Made by a program: the position numbers and the translations under genes | Source of the DNA: Pogostemon cablin | Taxonomy: Eukaryota; Streptophyta; Magnoliopsida; Lamiales; Lamiaceae | Length of the DNA stretch: 64,000 bases | Assembly (NCBI GenBank): GCA_023678885.1 | Contig: CM042975.1 | Span: forward strand, 27,259,405 to 27,323,404 | Direction: 5' to 3' | The notes under the pieces: generated by a model | Seen by the model: only the letters and a program-made list of their open reading frames with translations | Told to the model about the DNA's origin: nothing | Database searches by the model: none | Shown here: positions 1-11,300 of the stretch, one piece after another | How the letters are laid out: each line of letters starts with the position of its first letter | Numbering within the stretch: position 1 is the first letter of the stretch

Positions 1-194
1 AATATACCAAGCACAAGTAGTATATATAAGATTATTTTAAAAAGATAATATAGAAAAGCACCACTTGCTAAAGCATAATTAGTTGACCTTGCCTTTCTTT
101 ATCTGAATTGGTATGATCTGCAACCTTAGACTAATCTTTTTTTTTTTTTTTTCATATCTCCAGTTGAACACCAAATCCTTCATCTGAATTTATC

Positions 195-3100
195 ATGTTT
201 ATACATTTGAAAAAGTCGTTCTTGCTAAAACTTTTGAAAAACAGAACCAAATGGAGGGGCAATAAATATCAAGTGCTCAACGAATTGCAGGTTTCGATTG
301 TTACAGACTATTTCTTACATTATTCGTGGACGTGCGACTTCCCAGAATTGCCTGAAGGGTGGGGGTGGACGCCAATCGAAGTGGCTTGTTTCAAGAAACA
401 ACTTAAGAAGGTTTTCTTGGTACCCATGAAAAGATCAACAGAATGGTGGGAAGAGAGCATGATCAAGAGTCAACTCATCGAAAATCTTCTTGGTTTCCTT
501 CATCAGTTACTCCACCATAATACTGATTTCTGGTGGCGTGGCCGTCGACTTTTGAAGGTTCTTGAAAAAGAGCTGAGGTTTCTTCACACCATTGTTGAGG
601 ACTTATCATGGATGCTGCAACACTGCGATGACCGCCACTATGAAGCCCAATTCAAGAATCTCATGGAAGAGTTCGAAGCAGTGGCCAATCAAGCTGGGTG
701 TTTTATCCATTCCATGTTATTCTCTACTCATGATATTGGGTTTCAAGAAATGGAGGAGCTTGCTGCTGCTTTACATCGTATCGATTGCTTGAATGCAAAT
801 CTTAAATCATCTGATATCTTCACTGCAACTACTTCTAATAATCGGAGGGTTTCTACCACCAACTCCTTCCTATATCTTCATTCTCTTGGTAACGATCTAC
901 ATGATATGTTACAGGGAGTGGATGATCGGATTGCTGAAGTCAAGGATCAAATCAGCCTTCTTCATCAGAAATTAATGCTTTTGCGTTTCTTAATCAATGA
1001 CACAACATCGCCTCAGTTTAGTGAAATTGGAAATATTGCACTTCAAGCTCACTATCTTATAACTGTATTTTTGGCGAAAGATGCTCCTCTCTGGTATGTC
1101 ATTACAAGGTTCACTCACCTCAACCAAATGATTCATGTTATTGCGCTCCAATTAGAATTTATAAAAAAATACAAACTTGACGACCTAAAAATGACGAAGA
1201 ATTTCACTGCAATTCCACCATTACAGGATGAGAGAAAGATTAATGATTCCGACGAAGTAATGGTTGGTTTTGAGGGTGAAGAAAGGGGTATTTTGAATCA
1301 GCTGGTTGGAGAAGGAAGACCTGAACGTCTAGTCATCTCAATCATGGGGATGCCTGGACTTGGTAAGACCACTTTAGCAAGAAAACTGTACAATTTAGTT
1401 AGAGAAAGGTTTGATAAACTCTCATGGATTGTTGTTTCCCAATCATATGAGATACGAAGAATCATGAGGGACATTTTGATTCATATAAATAATGATCTTG
1501 GTAAAGGTAGGATCTTGCATATGGAAGTAGAAACGTTGGAAGAGCACATTCACAAAACTTTGAAGGGAAGAAGGTACCTTGTTGTAATGGATGACATATG
1601 GGACTCAAACGTGTGGGATGAGTTGCAGAGATGTCTCCCAGATGATGGAAATGGAAGCAGGATATTGCTGACTAGTAGAGATCAAAGTTTGGCTCCACCC
1701 AATAGCATAATTCTTAAGCTGCCATTTTTGTCAGATGAGCAATGTTGGGAGCTATTACAGAAGAAGGTGTTCCGCAATAAAACTTGCTCTCTTCAACTCC
1801 AACTGATGGGAAAGAAAATTGCTGCAAAATGCCATGGACTGCCACTCACGGTATCTGTAATTGCTGGCGTTCTTTCAAGCATGAATGAGGAAGAAAGTGC
1901 ATGGGAAAAAGTGGGAGAAAGTTTAGCCTCCTACGTTAATGAAGGTGCAGATACTGTGAGGCAAATATTGGAATTGAGTTACAATCATCTTCCAGACCAT
2001 TTGAAGTCGTGCTTCCTTTCTTTTGGAGCATATAAAGAAGACCAAGAAGTCTCTGTGGAAAAGCTGAAGAGATATTGGATTGCAAAAGGATTCATATGTA
2101 AAGAAAATGAGAGTATGGATAATTTAGCAGAAGAATATATAATGGAGCTAATTAATAGAAGTCTAATAATGGTTGCCAAAAAACGGTTAGATGGTGGAGT
2201 GAATGCTTGTGTTGTACATGATTTATTGCGAGACTTAAGCCTGGAAATATCTCAAGAAGAAAGATTTTGGTGTTGGAGCGATGGGTAAGTTGTATGCACT
2301 ATGTTGTTCCCACTTTGAATCTTTTCTGTGTTGTTTTATAGATTATAAATGTGTCCAGGGTTAAGCATTCATAGTTATGTTTTGCTTTTTTTGTCCAATT
2401 CAGGTTGACCTTTCGTCTTGGATCCATTAATGTTCGAGCTCTTCAACGGGGGTGTGCAACTTTGTGGCTTACCCAACATGAACACTCTATTTACAGCGAT
2501 GGTCAGACCTCATCGTATGTTCGGGACATGAGATTACTAAGAGTCTTGTATTTCTCCAGGTCTGATGATAATTGGGACCATCATTGTTCTATTTTTAGAG
2601 TCGATTATCTAATTAACTTGAGATACTTGATTATTGACAAGGTGCCAACATGGATTGAAAATCTTTTGAATCTGGAATATCTAACACTGGAGTTTAATGA
2701 GACAGTGTATCTACCCCCAGCAATTGTGAAATTGAAGAAGTTGAGATACATCCATGCATACAGAGTAGAATACAGTGAAGACTGGAATAGCGGAGGCACA
2801 AGCAACAACAACTTAGAGTATCTTTCATGGGTAGTAATCAAGAAGTTGAAGGACGAAGAGTTATTGCAATGCTCATCCCATCTTCGCAAACTCAAATGCA
2901 CATACGAGCTTATAAAGTCATCTGATTTGGAGGAGAGCGAATACCCACGGTTTGATCTTAGCTTCCTCACTCAACTCCACACGCTCTCGTTAAAGTTACA
3001 CAGATACCATGGATTTGAATTTCATGAATTTAGATTCCCAGCATACATTAGAATGCTGACACTTGGTTGGTTAATGGCTCCTTGGGAGATGATGTCAACA

Positions 3101-3460
3101 GTTGGGAGACTGGAAAACCTTGAGGTTCTCAAACTATGTGTTAGTGCTTTTGTGGGAAATATATGGCATACAAGAGATGGTGAATTTCGGAACCTGAGGT
3201 TCCTGCTTTTGGATAATATGTTTCTGCATGAATGGAATGTGAGCTCAAGTGAACACTTTCCTAGACTTCAACACTTGGTGTTGAGAGACTGCCATTGTCT
3301 GGAAGAGATTCCTTGTGAAATAGGTGACATTGCTACGCTGGAGTTGATTGAGGTGAAGGGAAATTGTCGGGATTCGTTAAGAGAGTCGGCTGAGAGAATA
3401 AAAGAAGAACAACTAGAGATGGGAAATGAAGAGCTCAAGGTCATTGTTGATGCTACATAA
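195..3460 (+). CDS. R1-type CC-NB-ARC-LRR immune receptor, two exons (NLR-A1)
   Basis: Intracellular NLR resembling the R1 late-blight-resistance family; expected to sense a pathogen effector and trigger cell death. Exon 1 is 195-2284 and exon 2 is 2404-3460. The 119-nt intron has donor GTAAGT and acceptor TTCAG, and splitting a Gly codon keeps the frame, giving about 1,048 residues. Residues 1-380 are the R1-type N-terminal domain. NB-ARC motifs in order: P-loop GMPGLGKTT (about 384), kinase-2 YLVVMDDIWD (about 458), RNBS-B GSRILLTSR, GLPL (about 546), RNBS-D CFLSFGAYKED, and VHD in place of MHD (about 673). Exon 2 encodes degenerate LRRs. Oddities: the ATG used by paralogues is TTG here (222-224), so the start is placed at the upstream in-frame ATG; two residues are missing after the P-loop (YNLVRERF versus YNHPLVRERF); and the C-terminus stops early at a TAA. 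No frameshift is seen. Confidence 0.88.
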
Positions 3461-4853
3461 CCGGGGATCTCTGACTAACATTCAATTGCGGCGGAAAGCA
3501 TGTATTATTGGTAACATCACTAACATTAAATTTTAAGATTTGCATTTGAGGTTACTCCATGCTTATTTCCTTCCATGTTACTCTGATTTGCTTTTTTTCA
3601 TTGGACTGCTTAATGAACTATACCTGTCTACTGTCTAGGGCAGTTCATGATGAGCAATGGTTGTAGAAAGATCAACTATTTCAAGTGAGTTAGCAGTTTT
3701 ATTAATGTGAAGAGTCTCATCTCATCTCTTCTTTTCTTTTGTATTTGTCATTTTAAATGGTGGCTAGTAAATTATTTCCTCACTGAATTTGTTTTTTCTT
3801 TAGATTAGATGATATCGTGAAATATTTGCCCTGTTCTTCTAGAAGATTATGTTGCACATAATGTCATTATAACAAAATTTGTTCTCTGTGATATCATTAT
3901 AGACTTTCTATATTCCTCTCTGTTTGTTCAAGTCCATCCACAGTCTGAACTAATTCTGATCCTTAGAAGTTGACTTAAGTTCTTTGTTGTTTCGATTAAA
4001 ATTATCATCAGTTTGCTTTGCTTCCGTGATTTTCTTTTTTATGTCAACTCTTTGTAAAACACCCTTATGAGTTGGAATGGAATAACAATGAGAAACTGAC
4101 ATTATATGCATCCCTCACTTTCATATTTAAATTACACAACAGAATTTATTTTTATTTTTGTGTGATGCAGTTATAAATTTGCGTATCAGGAATACACAGC
4201 TAGCTCACTTATTACAGACCAACTTGTCATTTTCGTGGGGCTGGAGTTGTAATAAAGAAATGTCAACTCAATCCAACCTGATTTAAATTTTGATTATTCT
4301 GAGATGCATTAAACTGCTTTCCACCAATTTCATAAATCTGCAAAATGAAGAGGAGTCGGTCATTAAACATTCTTGATTCAGGACAGGAACCTTTTCAGCT
4401 TCATTAGGAGGAATGAATGATAGAGATTCCACCACGCCTGATCTGACTGAGGTGGTGGGAGAATTTTCTCTCAGCTAAGAGAACGACAACAAGACATGGG
4501 AAATAAAGTCATCTTTCTACTCTTTTCCTCAGTAATTGGATTCATTTTAGCCAAGTTTTATATATTTAAGATTGCTATTTGGGTTAATTGTGAAGAGAGA
4601 GTGTTTGCTGGAAATGCGTGTTTGTCCATTTATTGAATATTGAAGATAGATGGACTCCACTTCATACATACTCTAACTTTGAATTTCGATTAGGCTAAGT
4701 TGCACAACATAGTTTGCTTTTTTTTTTTTTTACACAAACGCTTTTGTAAATGAGTTTACAACTTGGAATACCAAACTTGTCGCATTCAAAATTAACGAAC
4801 AACGTCGAATTTTAGGTATATGTATCATAATTTTCAGTGTATGATACCATGGG
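3461..4853. repeat. Duplicated NLR 3' flank, copy 1 (non-coding)
   Basis: No credible gene is present. From about 3540 to 4130 the sequence closely matches 11370-11945, and about 4765-4860 matches 12150-12240, so this is one copy of a duplicated block lying downstream of one NLR and upstream of another. A poly-T run lies near 4720. The block shows that flanking DNA was copied together with NLR units. Confidence 0.75.
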
Positions 4854-4863
4854 AAGTGAAGGT

Positions 4864-5517
4864 AGGGATGTAATCGAATCGAGTCGAATACTACTAGGTT
4901 TGAGGATCGTTTGTTAAGAAATTATCGAACTCGAGCTCGAGCTCGAACTCCTCAAGAAAAAAATATCGAACTCGAGCTCGAACTCAAACTATTTGTTAAA
5001 ACTCGCGAACATGTTCACGAACACATAAAGTAACTTGTTTATGAATATATTTTCATGAATATTTAAATAATTTTGTGCCTGGATATTAAAAGAATGTATC
5101 GTTTATAAACATTTAATGTTATTCATAATATTAAATAAACAAACTAACAAAATATAATAATAAACGGTAAAAAATATTTAAATATTTAAATAATCACTTA
5201 AGTTATTATCATATTTATGTGGTTTAATATAAAATATTTAATTATTGAATATTAATAAATTAATAATAATATATAATTCTAAAGAATAACTATAAAATTT
5301 ACGAACGCGTTTGTGAGCCATTAGCGAGCCTATAAACGAATATGTTCGCGAGCTTTCGAACCGAACACCCTTAGGCTTGAATTTGGTTTGATAAACTATT
5401 CGAACCCAAAATTCAAGTTTGGTTTGGCTCGTTAAGGTTAACGAACGAGTTCGAACGAATATTTAATCAAACCGAGACTCAAATAGTTCGCGAACAGTTT
5501 GGTTTGGTTACATCCCT
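4864..5517. mobile_element. Mutator-like non-autonomous element (MITE), 654 bp
   Basis: The ends are a perfect 10-bp terminal inverted repeat, AGGGATGTAA and TTACATCCCT, flanked by a 10-bp target-site duplication AAGTGAAGGT at 4854-4863 and 5518-5527. The paralogous flank at 12233-12242 holds the same target once with nothing inserted, which serves as an empty site. The interior is AT-rich, has no ORF, and carries CTCGAG/GAACTCG-rich inverted arrays near both ends. A 9-11 bp TSD is typical of Mutator-type transposons; family assignment is inferred from this. Confidence 0.82.
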
Positions 5518-5871
5518 AAGTGAAGGTAGATTTATAGATTTCAAGGCATTTTTTGTGATTTAATGTACTTTTTTGAATTGATTTTCTAGTTCAGATTCAA
5601 ATGTTCTTTTATTAAAAAATTTAATTTATTCAACAGTCACATCATTGGGTTACACTCCTTTGTTTATGTGTATTGGTTGACTATTCATTCTGAAAAGATA
5701 ATATAGAAAACATGCCTCAACCAGCAAAACGATAATTGGTTGACCTTGCCTTTCTTTGTGTATTGGTATGATCTGCAACCTTAGACTACTGTTCTTCTTC
5801 TTTCACATCTCCGCTTGTACGACAATTCCTTCATCTGAATTGATCATTTCTATATATTTTTAAAGACAATC
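5518..5871. repeat. Duplicated NLR 5' flank, copy 1
   Basis: Non-coding upstream region of the next NLR. It matches 12233-12655 almost throughout, including the stretch before the start codon. About 70 bp ahead of the ATG it shares the 'ggtatgatctgcaacctta' block with most other NLR loci here. It probably contains the promoter and 5' UTR, but no TATA box can be placed with confidence. Confidence 0.6.
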
Positions 5872-8800
5872 ATGCCAAAACTTTTGAAAAACGGAACCAA
5901 ATGGAAGAGCAAGAAATCTGTACTGCTCAACAGATCGCAGGTTTGGACTGTTAGAGACTACGTCTCTCATGTTCCGTGGATGCACGGCTTACCAAAATTG
6001 CCTCGGGAGTGGAAGCAAGAGGAAGTGGATTCTTTCAAGTTACAACTTAAGGAGCTTTTCCTAGTACCCAGATCAAGAGTAAAGAACACCCTCGACAAGA
6101 GTCAACTCATCCAAGTTTTTCTTGGTTTCCTTCGTCAGTTACTCCACCATAGTAGTAAGTCGTGGTGGAGTGGTCGACTACTTGTGAAGATTCTTGAGGA
6201 AGAGCTGAGGTTTCTCCACACCATTATTGAGGACATATCATGGATGCTGCAGGATGAATATGAAGCTCCATTCCAGGATCTCATGGAGATGTTCGAAGCA
6301 GTGGCCAATCAAGCTGGATGTTTTGTGCATTCCATTTTATTCTCAACTGGTGGATTTCGAGAAATGGAGGAACTTGCTGCTACTTTAAGTTATATCGATT
6401 ACTTGAATACAAATATTAAATCATCTGATATCTTCACCGGATCTACTTATAATACTCTGCGGATTTCTACCGCAGACTCCTTCCTATATCTTAATTCTCT
6501 CTTTAATGATCTACAAGATCTGTTACAGGATGATCGAATAGCTGATGTCAAGGATCAAATCAACCTTCTTCATCAGGGGCTAATACTTTTTCATTCCTCA
6601 ATCAATGATATGAGATCGCCATACTCTTCTGAATTTATACGACCGGAAGAGCCTCTGATTCGAAATACTGGAAATATTGCACAACAAGCTCAATATCTTA
6701 TCTCCACATTTTTGGCGAAAGATGCTCCTCCATGGTATGTCAATACTAGGCTCACTTACCTCAGCGAAAGGATTCTTCTTATTACAATTGAGCTTCATGT
6801 AACTAAAAAGAAGTATAAAGTTGGAGGCTTAAAAATGAAAGAGCAACTGTCATTACGGGAGGAGATCAGAAAGAATAATTCCAAGGAAACAATAGTCGGT
6901 TTTGAGAATGAAACAATATGTATTTTGGATCAGCTAGATGGAGGAGGAAGAGAGAGCCGTCAAGTCATTTCAATCTATGGGATGCCTGGAATTGGTAAGA
7001 CCACTTTAGCAAAGAAAATGTACAATCATCCCTTGGTTAGAGATAGGTTTGACAAACTCTCATGGGTTGTGGTTTCCCAAACATACAGTATAAAGAGTAT
7101 CCTGAAAGATATTTTGATTCATATAAATAATGATCTTAGTAAAGATAGGATCTTAAATATGGAAGAAGAAATGTTGGTAGTACACATTCACAAAACTTTG
7201 AAGGGAAGAAGATATCTTGTTGTACTGGATGATGTGTGGGACTCAACTGTGTGGGATGAGTTGCAGAGATGTCTTCCAGATGATGGAAATGGAAGCAGGA
7301 TATTGCTGACTAGTAGGAATAAAGGTGTGGCTCCACCTAATAGCATAATTCATGAGCTGCCTTTTTTGGCAGATGAGCAATGTTGGGAGCTATTGGAGAA
7401 GAGGGTGTTTCTTCACAATAGAACTTGCCCTCGTCAACTACAACTGATTGGAAAGAAAATTGCTGCAAAATGCCACGGACTACCACTCACGGTATGTGTT
7501 ATTGCAGGAGTTCTTTCAACCGTTGATGAGGAAGTAAGTGCATGGGAAAAGGTGTGAAAAAGTTTAGCCCCTTATGTTAAAGATGGTGAAGACAATTCAG
7601 TGACGCAAATTCTGGAATTGAGTTACAATCACCTTCCAGAGCATTTGAAGTTGTGCTTTCTTTCTTTTGGAGCATATAAAGAAGACCAAGAAGTCTCTGT
7701 GGGAAAGCTGAAGAGATATTGGATTGCAAAAGGATTTATACGGAAAGAAAATGAAAAGAGTATGGAAAATGTGGCAGAAGAATATATAATGGAGCTAATT
7801 AATAAAAGTTTAGTAATGGTTGCTAAAAGACGGTTAGATGGCAGAAGAGTGAAATCTTGTGTTGTACATGATTTATTGCGCAACTTATGCTTGAAAATAT
7901 CAGGAGGAGAAACGAGCAGTGGGTAAGTTGTATATATGTACTATCCAGTTCCCACTTTGAATATGTGTTTTATAGAATATATGTCACTCCACGGTAAAGA
8001 ATTTATGGTTTTGTCTGTTTTTTTGTCCAATTCAGGTTGCACACACATTTTGCTTTTTCCTCGTATGTATCAGCGCTTCAACGTGAGTGTGCATTTTTAT
8101 GTCTTGATAAAGATGATCAGACCTCATCCTTTGTTCCGGACATGAGATTACTAAGAGTCTTGAATTGCCGTCGCTTTCATTATTGGGAGGAGCATAATGG
8201 TCATACTTTTAGAGTAGAGTATCTAATTAACTTGAGGTACTTGATTATTGAGTATGTGCCAACATGGATAGAAAATCTACTAAATCTGGAATATCTAACC
8301 CTGGAGTGTTATGAGAAAGTGTATCTACCCCCAACAATAGTGAAATTGAACAAGTTGAGATACATCCATGCCCGGAGAGCAGAATACAGTGAAGATTGGA
8401 ATAGTTGTGGCACAGGCAAAAACAGTTTAGAGTATCTTTCAGAGGTAGTGATCAACAAGTTAAAGGACGAAGAGTTGCTGAAACGTTCACCCCATCTTCG
8501 CAAACTCAAATGCAGTTATATATTTGAGGAGAGCAAATACCCGAATTTTGATCTTAGCTTCCTCACTCAACTCCACTCACTCTCCATAAAATTCTCACCC
8601 CCTGGCTTTGGATTTGCATTAGTGGGATTCCGATTACCCTCAAACATTACAAAGCTAACGCTTTGTTGTAATTGGATGCGTTGGGAGAATATGCAGTCAA
8701 TAGTTGGAAGATTGGAAAACCTTGAGGTTCTCAAACTATCCCATTATGCTTTTGAGGGAAATGTATGGGATACAAGAGATGATGAATTTCAGAAGTTGAA

Positions 8801-9116
8801 GTTCCTGCAATTGAAATGTATACATTTGCGTGAATGGAATGTGAGCTCAAGTGAACACTTTCCTAAACTTCAACACTTGGTGTTGAGGCAATGCCAACAT
8901 TTGAAAGAGATTCCTAGTGAAATGGGTGAAATCGCAACGCTGGAGTTGATTGAGGTGAAGGGGGAGGAATGTTTGGATTCATTCAAAGAGTCGGCAGAGA
9001 GAATAAAAGAATACCAACGAGAAATGGGAAATGAACAATTCAACGTCATCATCGATGCTACTGATCCGAGGATCTTGAAAATTTTTCGTTCAATTGAGGC
9101 GAGAAGGTATCGGTAA
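5872..9116 (+). pseudogene. R1-type NLR with one in-frame nonsense codon (NLR-B1)
   Basis: Two-exon NLR like its neighbours: exon 1 is 5872-7922, the intron 7923-8035 (GTAAGT to TTCAG), and exon 2 is 8036-9116. The start is the ATG of MPKLLKN, conserved among paralogues. P-loop GMPGIGKTT (about residue 370), kinase-2 YLVVLDDVWD (about 446), GLPL (about 536) and VHD (about 665) are all present, with LRRs in exon 2. The only break is TGA at 7555-7557, where paralogues read GGA (Gly), directly after SAWEKV; the frame stays open on both sides of it. Expressed as is, it would give a 561-residue protein with the N-terminal domain, NB and ARC1 but no ARC2 winged helix or LRR. It is either a very young pseudogene, a truncated NLR, or a sequencing error at one base. 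Confidence 0.85.
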
Positions 9117-9341
9117 CATTTTTTTTTCTTCATTTTACAACAAACAATTGCGTATCTTGTTTACATGCTATTTATTTATTTATTTTTTTAAACAACAATC
9201 CCAAAAACTTGTAAAAGAAAGATTTCTTCTAAATATCTCTTGATCTTTTGGTTGATTCCTTAAGGTTCATTACAGGAAAATTTTAAAAATGCCCTTTTAA
9301 TTCTCATTTCATTTAAGAGGAGACGGCTAGAGGTAGATCAC
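9117..9341. other. Short non-coding NLR 3' flank
   Basis: A/T-rich sequence between the NLR-B1 stop codon and the solo LTR. No ORF or recognisable repeat was found. Its last five bases, ATCAC (9337-9341), are the probable, slightly diverged target duplication of the LTR that follows. Confidence 0.5.
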
Positions 9342-10811
9342 TGATTGGTCGTATATAGTTGGGATGACCAATTAAAGAATTTATCGAACCACAGGATGAA
9401 AGACACTAGAGTTTAAGCGATCTCAAATTTATTGTGATTTTATAAGGACGACGGAATTGGAGGATAGATAAGCATGGAAATAAATGCAATGCAAGAAATA
9501 AAAGATTAAGCTAATCAAATGTTCTATCAAAGGGTTCTCAATGTAGAAGGAAATCTCTATCTCATTCTAAATTAATAGACATGAAGTGTATGATGAAATG
9601 ATTCAATGAACTATCCTAAACACATAATTGATTTCTCAATCTAATCAAATGCCCATGACAGTTAATCACACATATCATTATATAAATCAAGCAATGAACA
9701 ATCAATGATAGAAATAACACAAAGCCCATTCAAGATCAAAATCAATTTGCATAAAAACTAAATTATCTAACACCAATCATGAAGCTAATCTCACAAAGGA
9801 GATTAACCTATCATAGTCACAAGGAAATCAACATAGACATTAAAATCCTTACAAAATATGATAAACAATAAGGATTCAATACAAAGTTTTGATGAAAACT
9901 CCTTTGGATGACTCCAATGTGATCTCCTTCTTCCCTTTGCAATTCTCCTCTCCCCTTTGCTTCCTTGATCACTTGGATGGTGGATTTGGTAGAGGAGATC
10001 AAGTGTGGATGGATGAATGAAGAATGGATGAAGTTGAAGGTGAAAAATGGAAAGAATGGTGTGTGAAACAGTAGAAACCCTCGAATAATCTGATCAAATA
10101 TTGAACAATTGGGTATTTATACCCCTTGGGAAGCTTCTAGAAGGTTTCTGAATTTTTTCAGCTTTTTAACCGAGCTCGACTGGAGCTCATAAACTCGGCT
10201 CGAGTCGTGTTGTGTCTTCTCGGCAAATTTCGACAAAAGACCAAGCTCGAGTCGAGTAGCACAGCTCGAGTTGAGTAGCACAACTCGACTCGAGTGATGA
10301 CTCTTACTCGGTTCGTGTTGTTCAATTCGTGCACTCGCCTGTTCGGTTGTGTTGCGAGGCTCTGAAATTTGATTGCCTTCGGAAGCCAACTCGACTCGAG
10401 TTGCAAGTAAGTAGCGACTTGACAACTCGAGTTAGCTCACTGGACACCTTCTCTGCTCAACACGGCATGCAACTCGGCTTGGCTCAACCTCAACTTGACT
10501 CGAGTTACAAGTCGAGCTGGGCCTTGCAAGTCGAGTTGGCTCACTGGACAAATCTGGGCAAAATACGGGTCTTCGCTCGACTCGAGTTATGCAGCTCGAG
10601 TCGAGCTTGGTTGAGTTTTGTCTTTATCCTTCGTTTCATCTCCCTTCTCCGTTTGTACTCCATTTTCACATATTTTACATACCTTTAAGCTCATTCTTAC
10701 ACATTTTTATAAAAACACATAACACAACCAAATAACACATAAATACGGATAAAATACTACGAAAACGGACATAAAAAGACACTAAAATCTAGGTGAAAAT
10801 ATCACTCATCA
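9342..10811 (-). mobile_element. Solo LTR of a Ty3/gypsy (Athila/Tat-like) element
   Basis: Read on the - strand it begins TGATGAGTGATATTTTCACC and ends CGACCAATCA, so it has TG...CA ends. The flanking 5-mers are ATCAC (9337-9341) and ATTAC (10812-10816), one mismatch apart. Its start resembles the LTR at 59345 (TGATCGTCGCTATTTTTACC), and its 3' part shares the 'ggttcgata' stretch near the same relative position. No PBS, PPT or coding region adjoins it, so it is a solo LTR. Between 10160 and 10610 it is packed with palindromic CTCGAG/TCGACTCGAGT motifs, for example a 17-bp near-palindrome at 10387-10403. Left boundary is moderately certain. Confidence 0.68.
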
Positions 10812-11300
10812 ATTACATACATTCTCAAGCCCCTTCTCATTCTCAACCTTGAATAAAAAGGATGAATATTTTCGGACCGTAAAAGAACGGGCCTCGGCAG
10901 AGGAAGAAGAAACCGTAGTGACGGAAGATGACAATCCCAACCAAACAGTATTTGTTGTCATGTCGCCGTCTGATGTGCTCATCATGTTTTTCCAGGTTTG
11001 CGTTTGTGTTTTTCTTTTTACCTCTTGTGTTGTCAAGTAGTTGTTTGTTGAATTGCGTAGGTAGAACTGTTCCTGCAGTTTCTAAGGCTTCGGAGGTAGA
11101 ACTTCAACACTACTACAAAATGTGAAATTTTGAAGTCTAAGCATGTTTTGCACCTACTACAAAATGTGAAAGATCATCTGGACTTGATGTGGATTACATG
11201 ACTAAACAACTAACATGCTCACGTTGATGCTTATTTACATTGCACTGTTTTTCATCTGGCTATGATCAGGTCTTAATTAGAAGGGTTTGAGGTAGCATTG
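10812..11300. other. Unassigned region with a small open frame
   Basis: No recognisable gene. At 10849-11040 a 63-codon + strand frame starts MNKKDEYFRTVKERASAEEE, has acidic, codon-like composition, and reaches a CAG/GT donor-like site after DVLIMFFQ (about 10995). It could be a captured fragment of a host exon, but no domain is recognisable and coding status is doubtful. A short repeat, 'ctactacaaaatgtgaaa', occurs twice near 11110 and 11155. Confidence 0.25.

Noticed and set aside
1985..2179. Antisense ORFs inside NLR exons (also 2605-2970, 7629-7883, 32788-33150)
   Set aside because: They mirror conserved NLR codons on the other strand, recur at the same place in each paralogue, and carry no independent motif.
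10117..10425. ORFs of 80-120 codons rich in Ser/Arg/Leu in the CTCGAG region, both strands
   Set aside because: Open frames caused by the palindromic CTCGAG array of the LTR; low-complexity product with no start context or domain.
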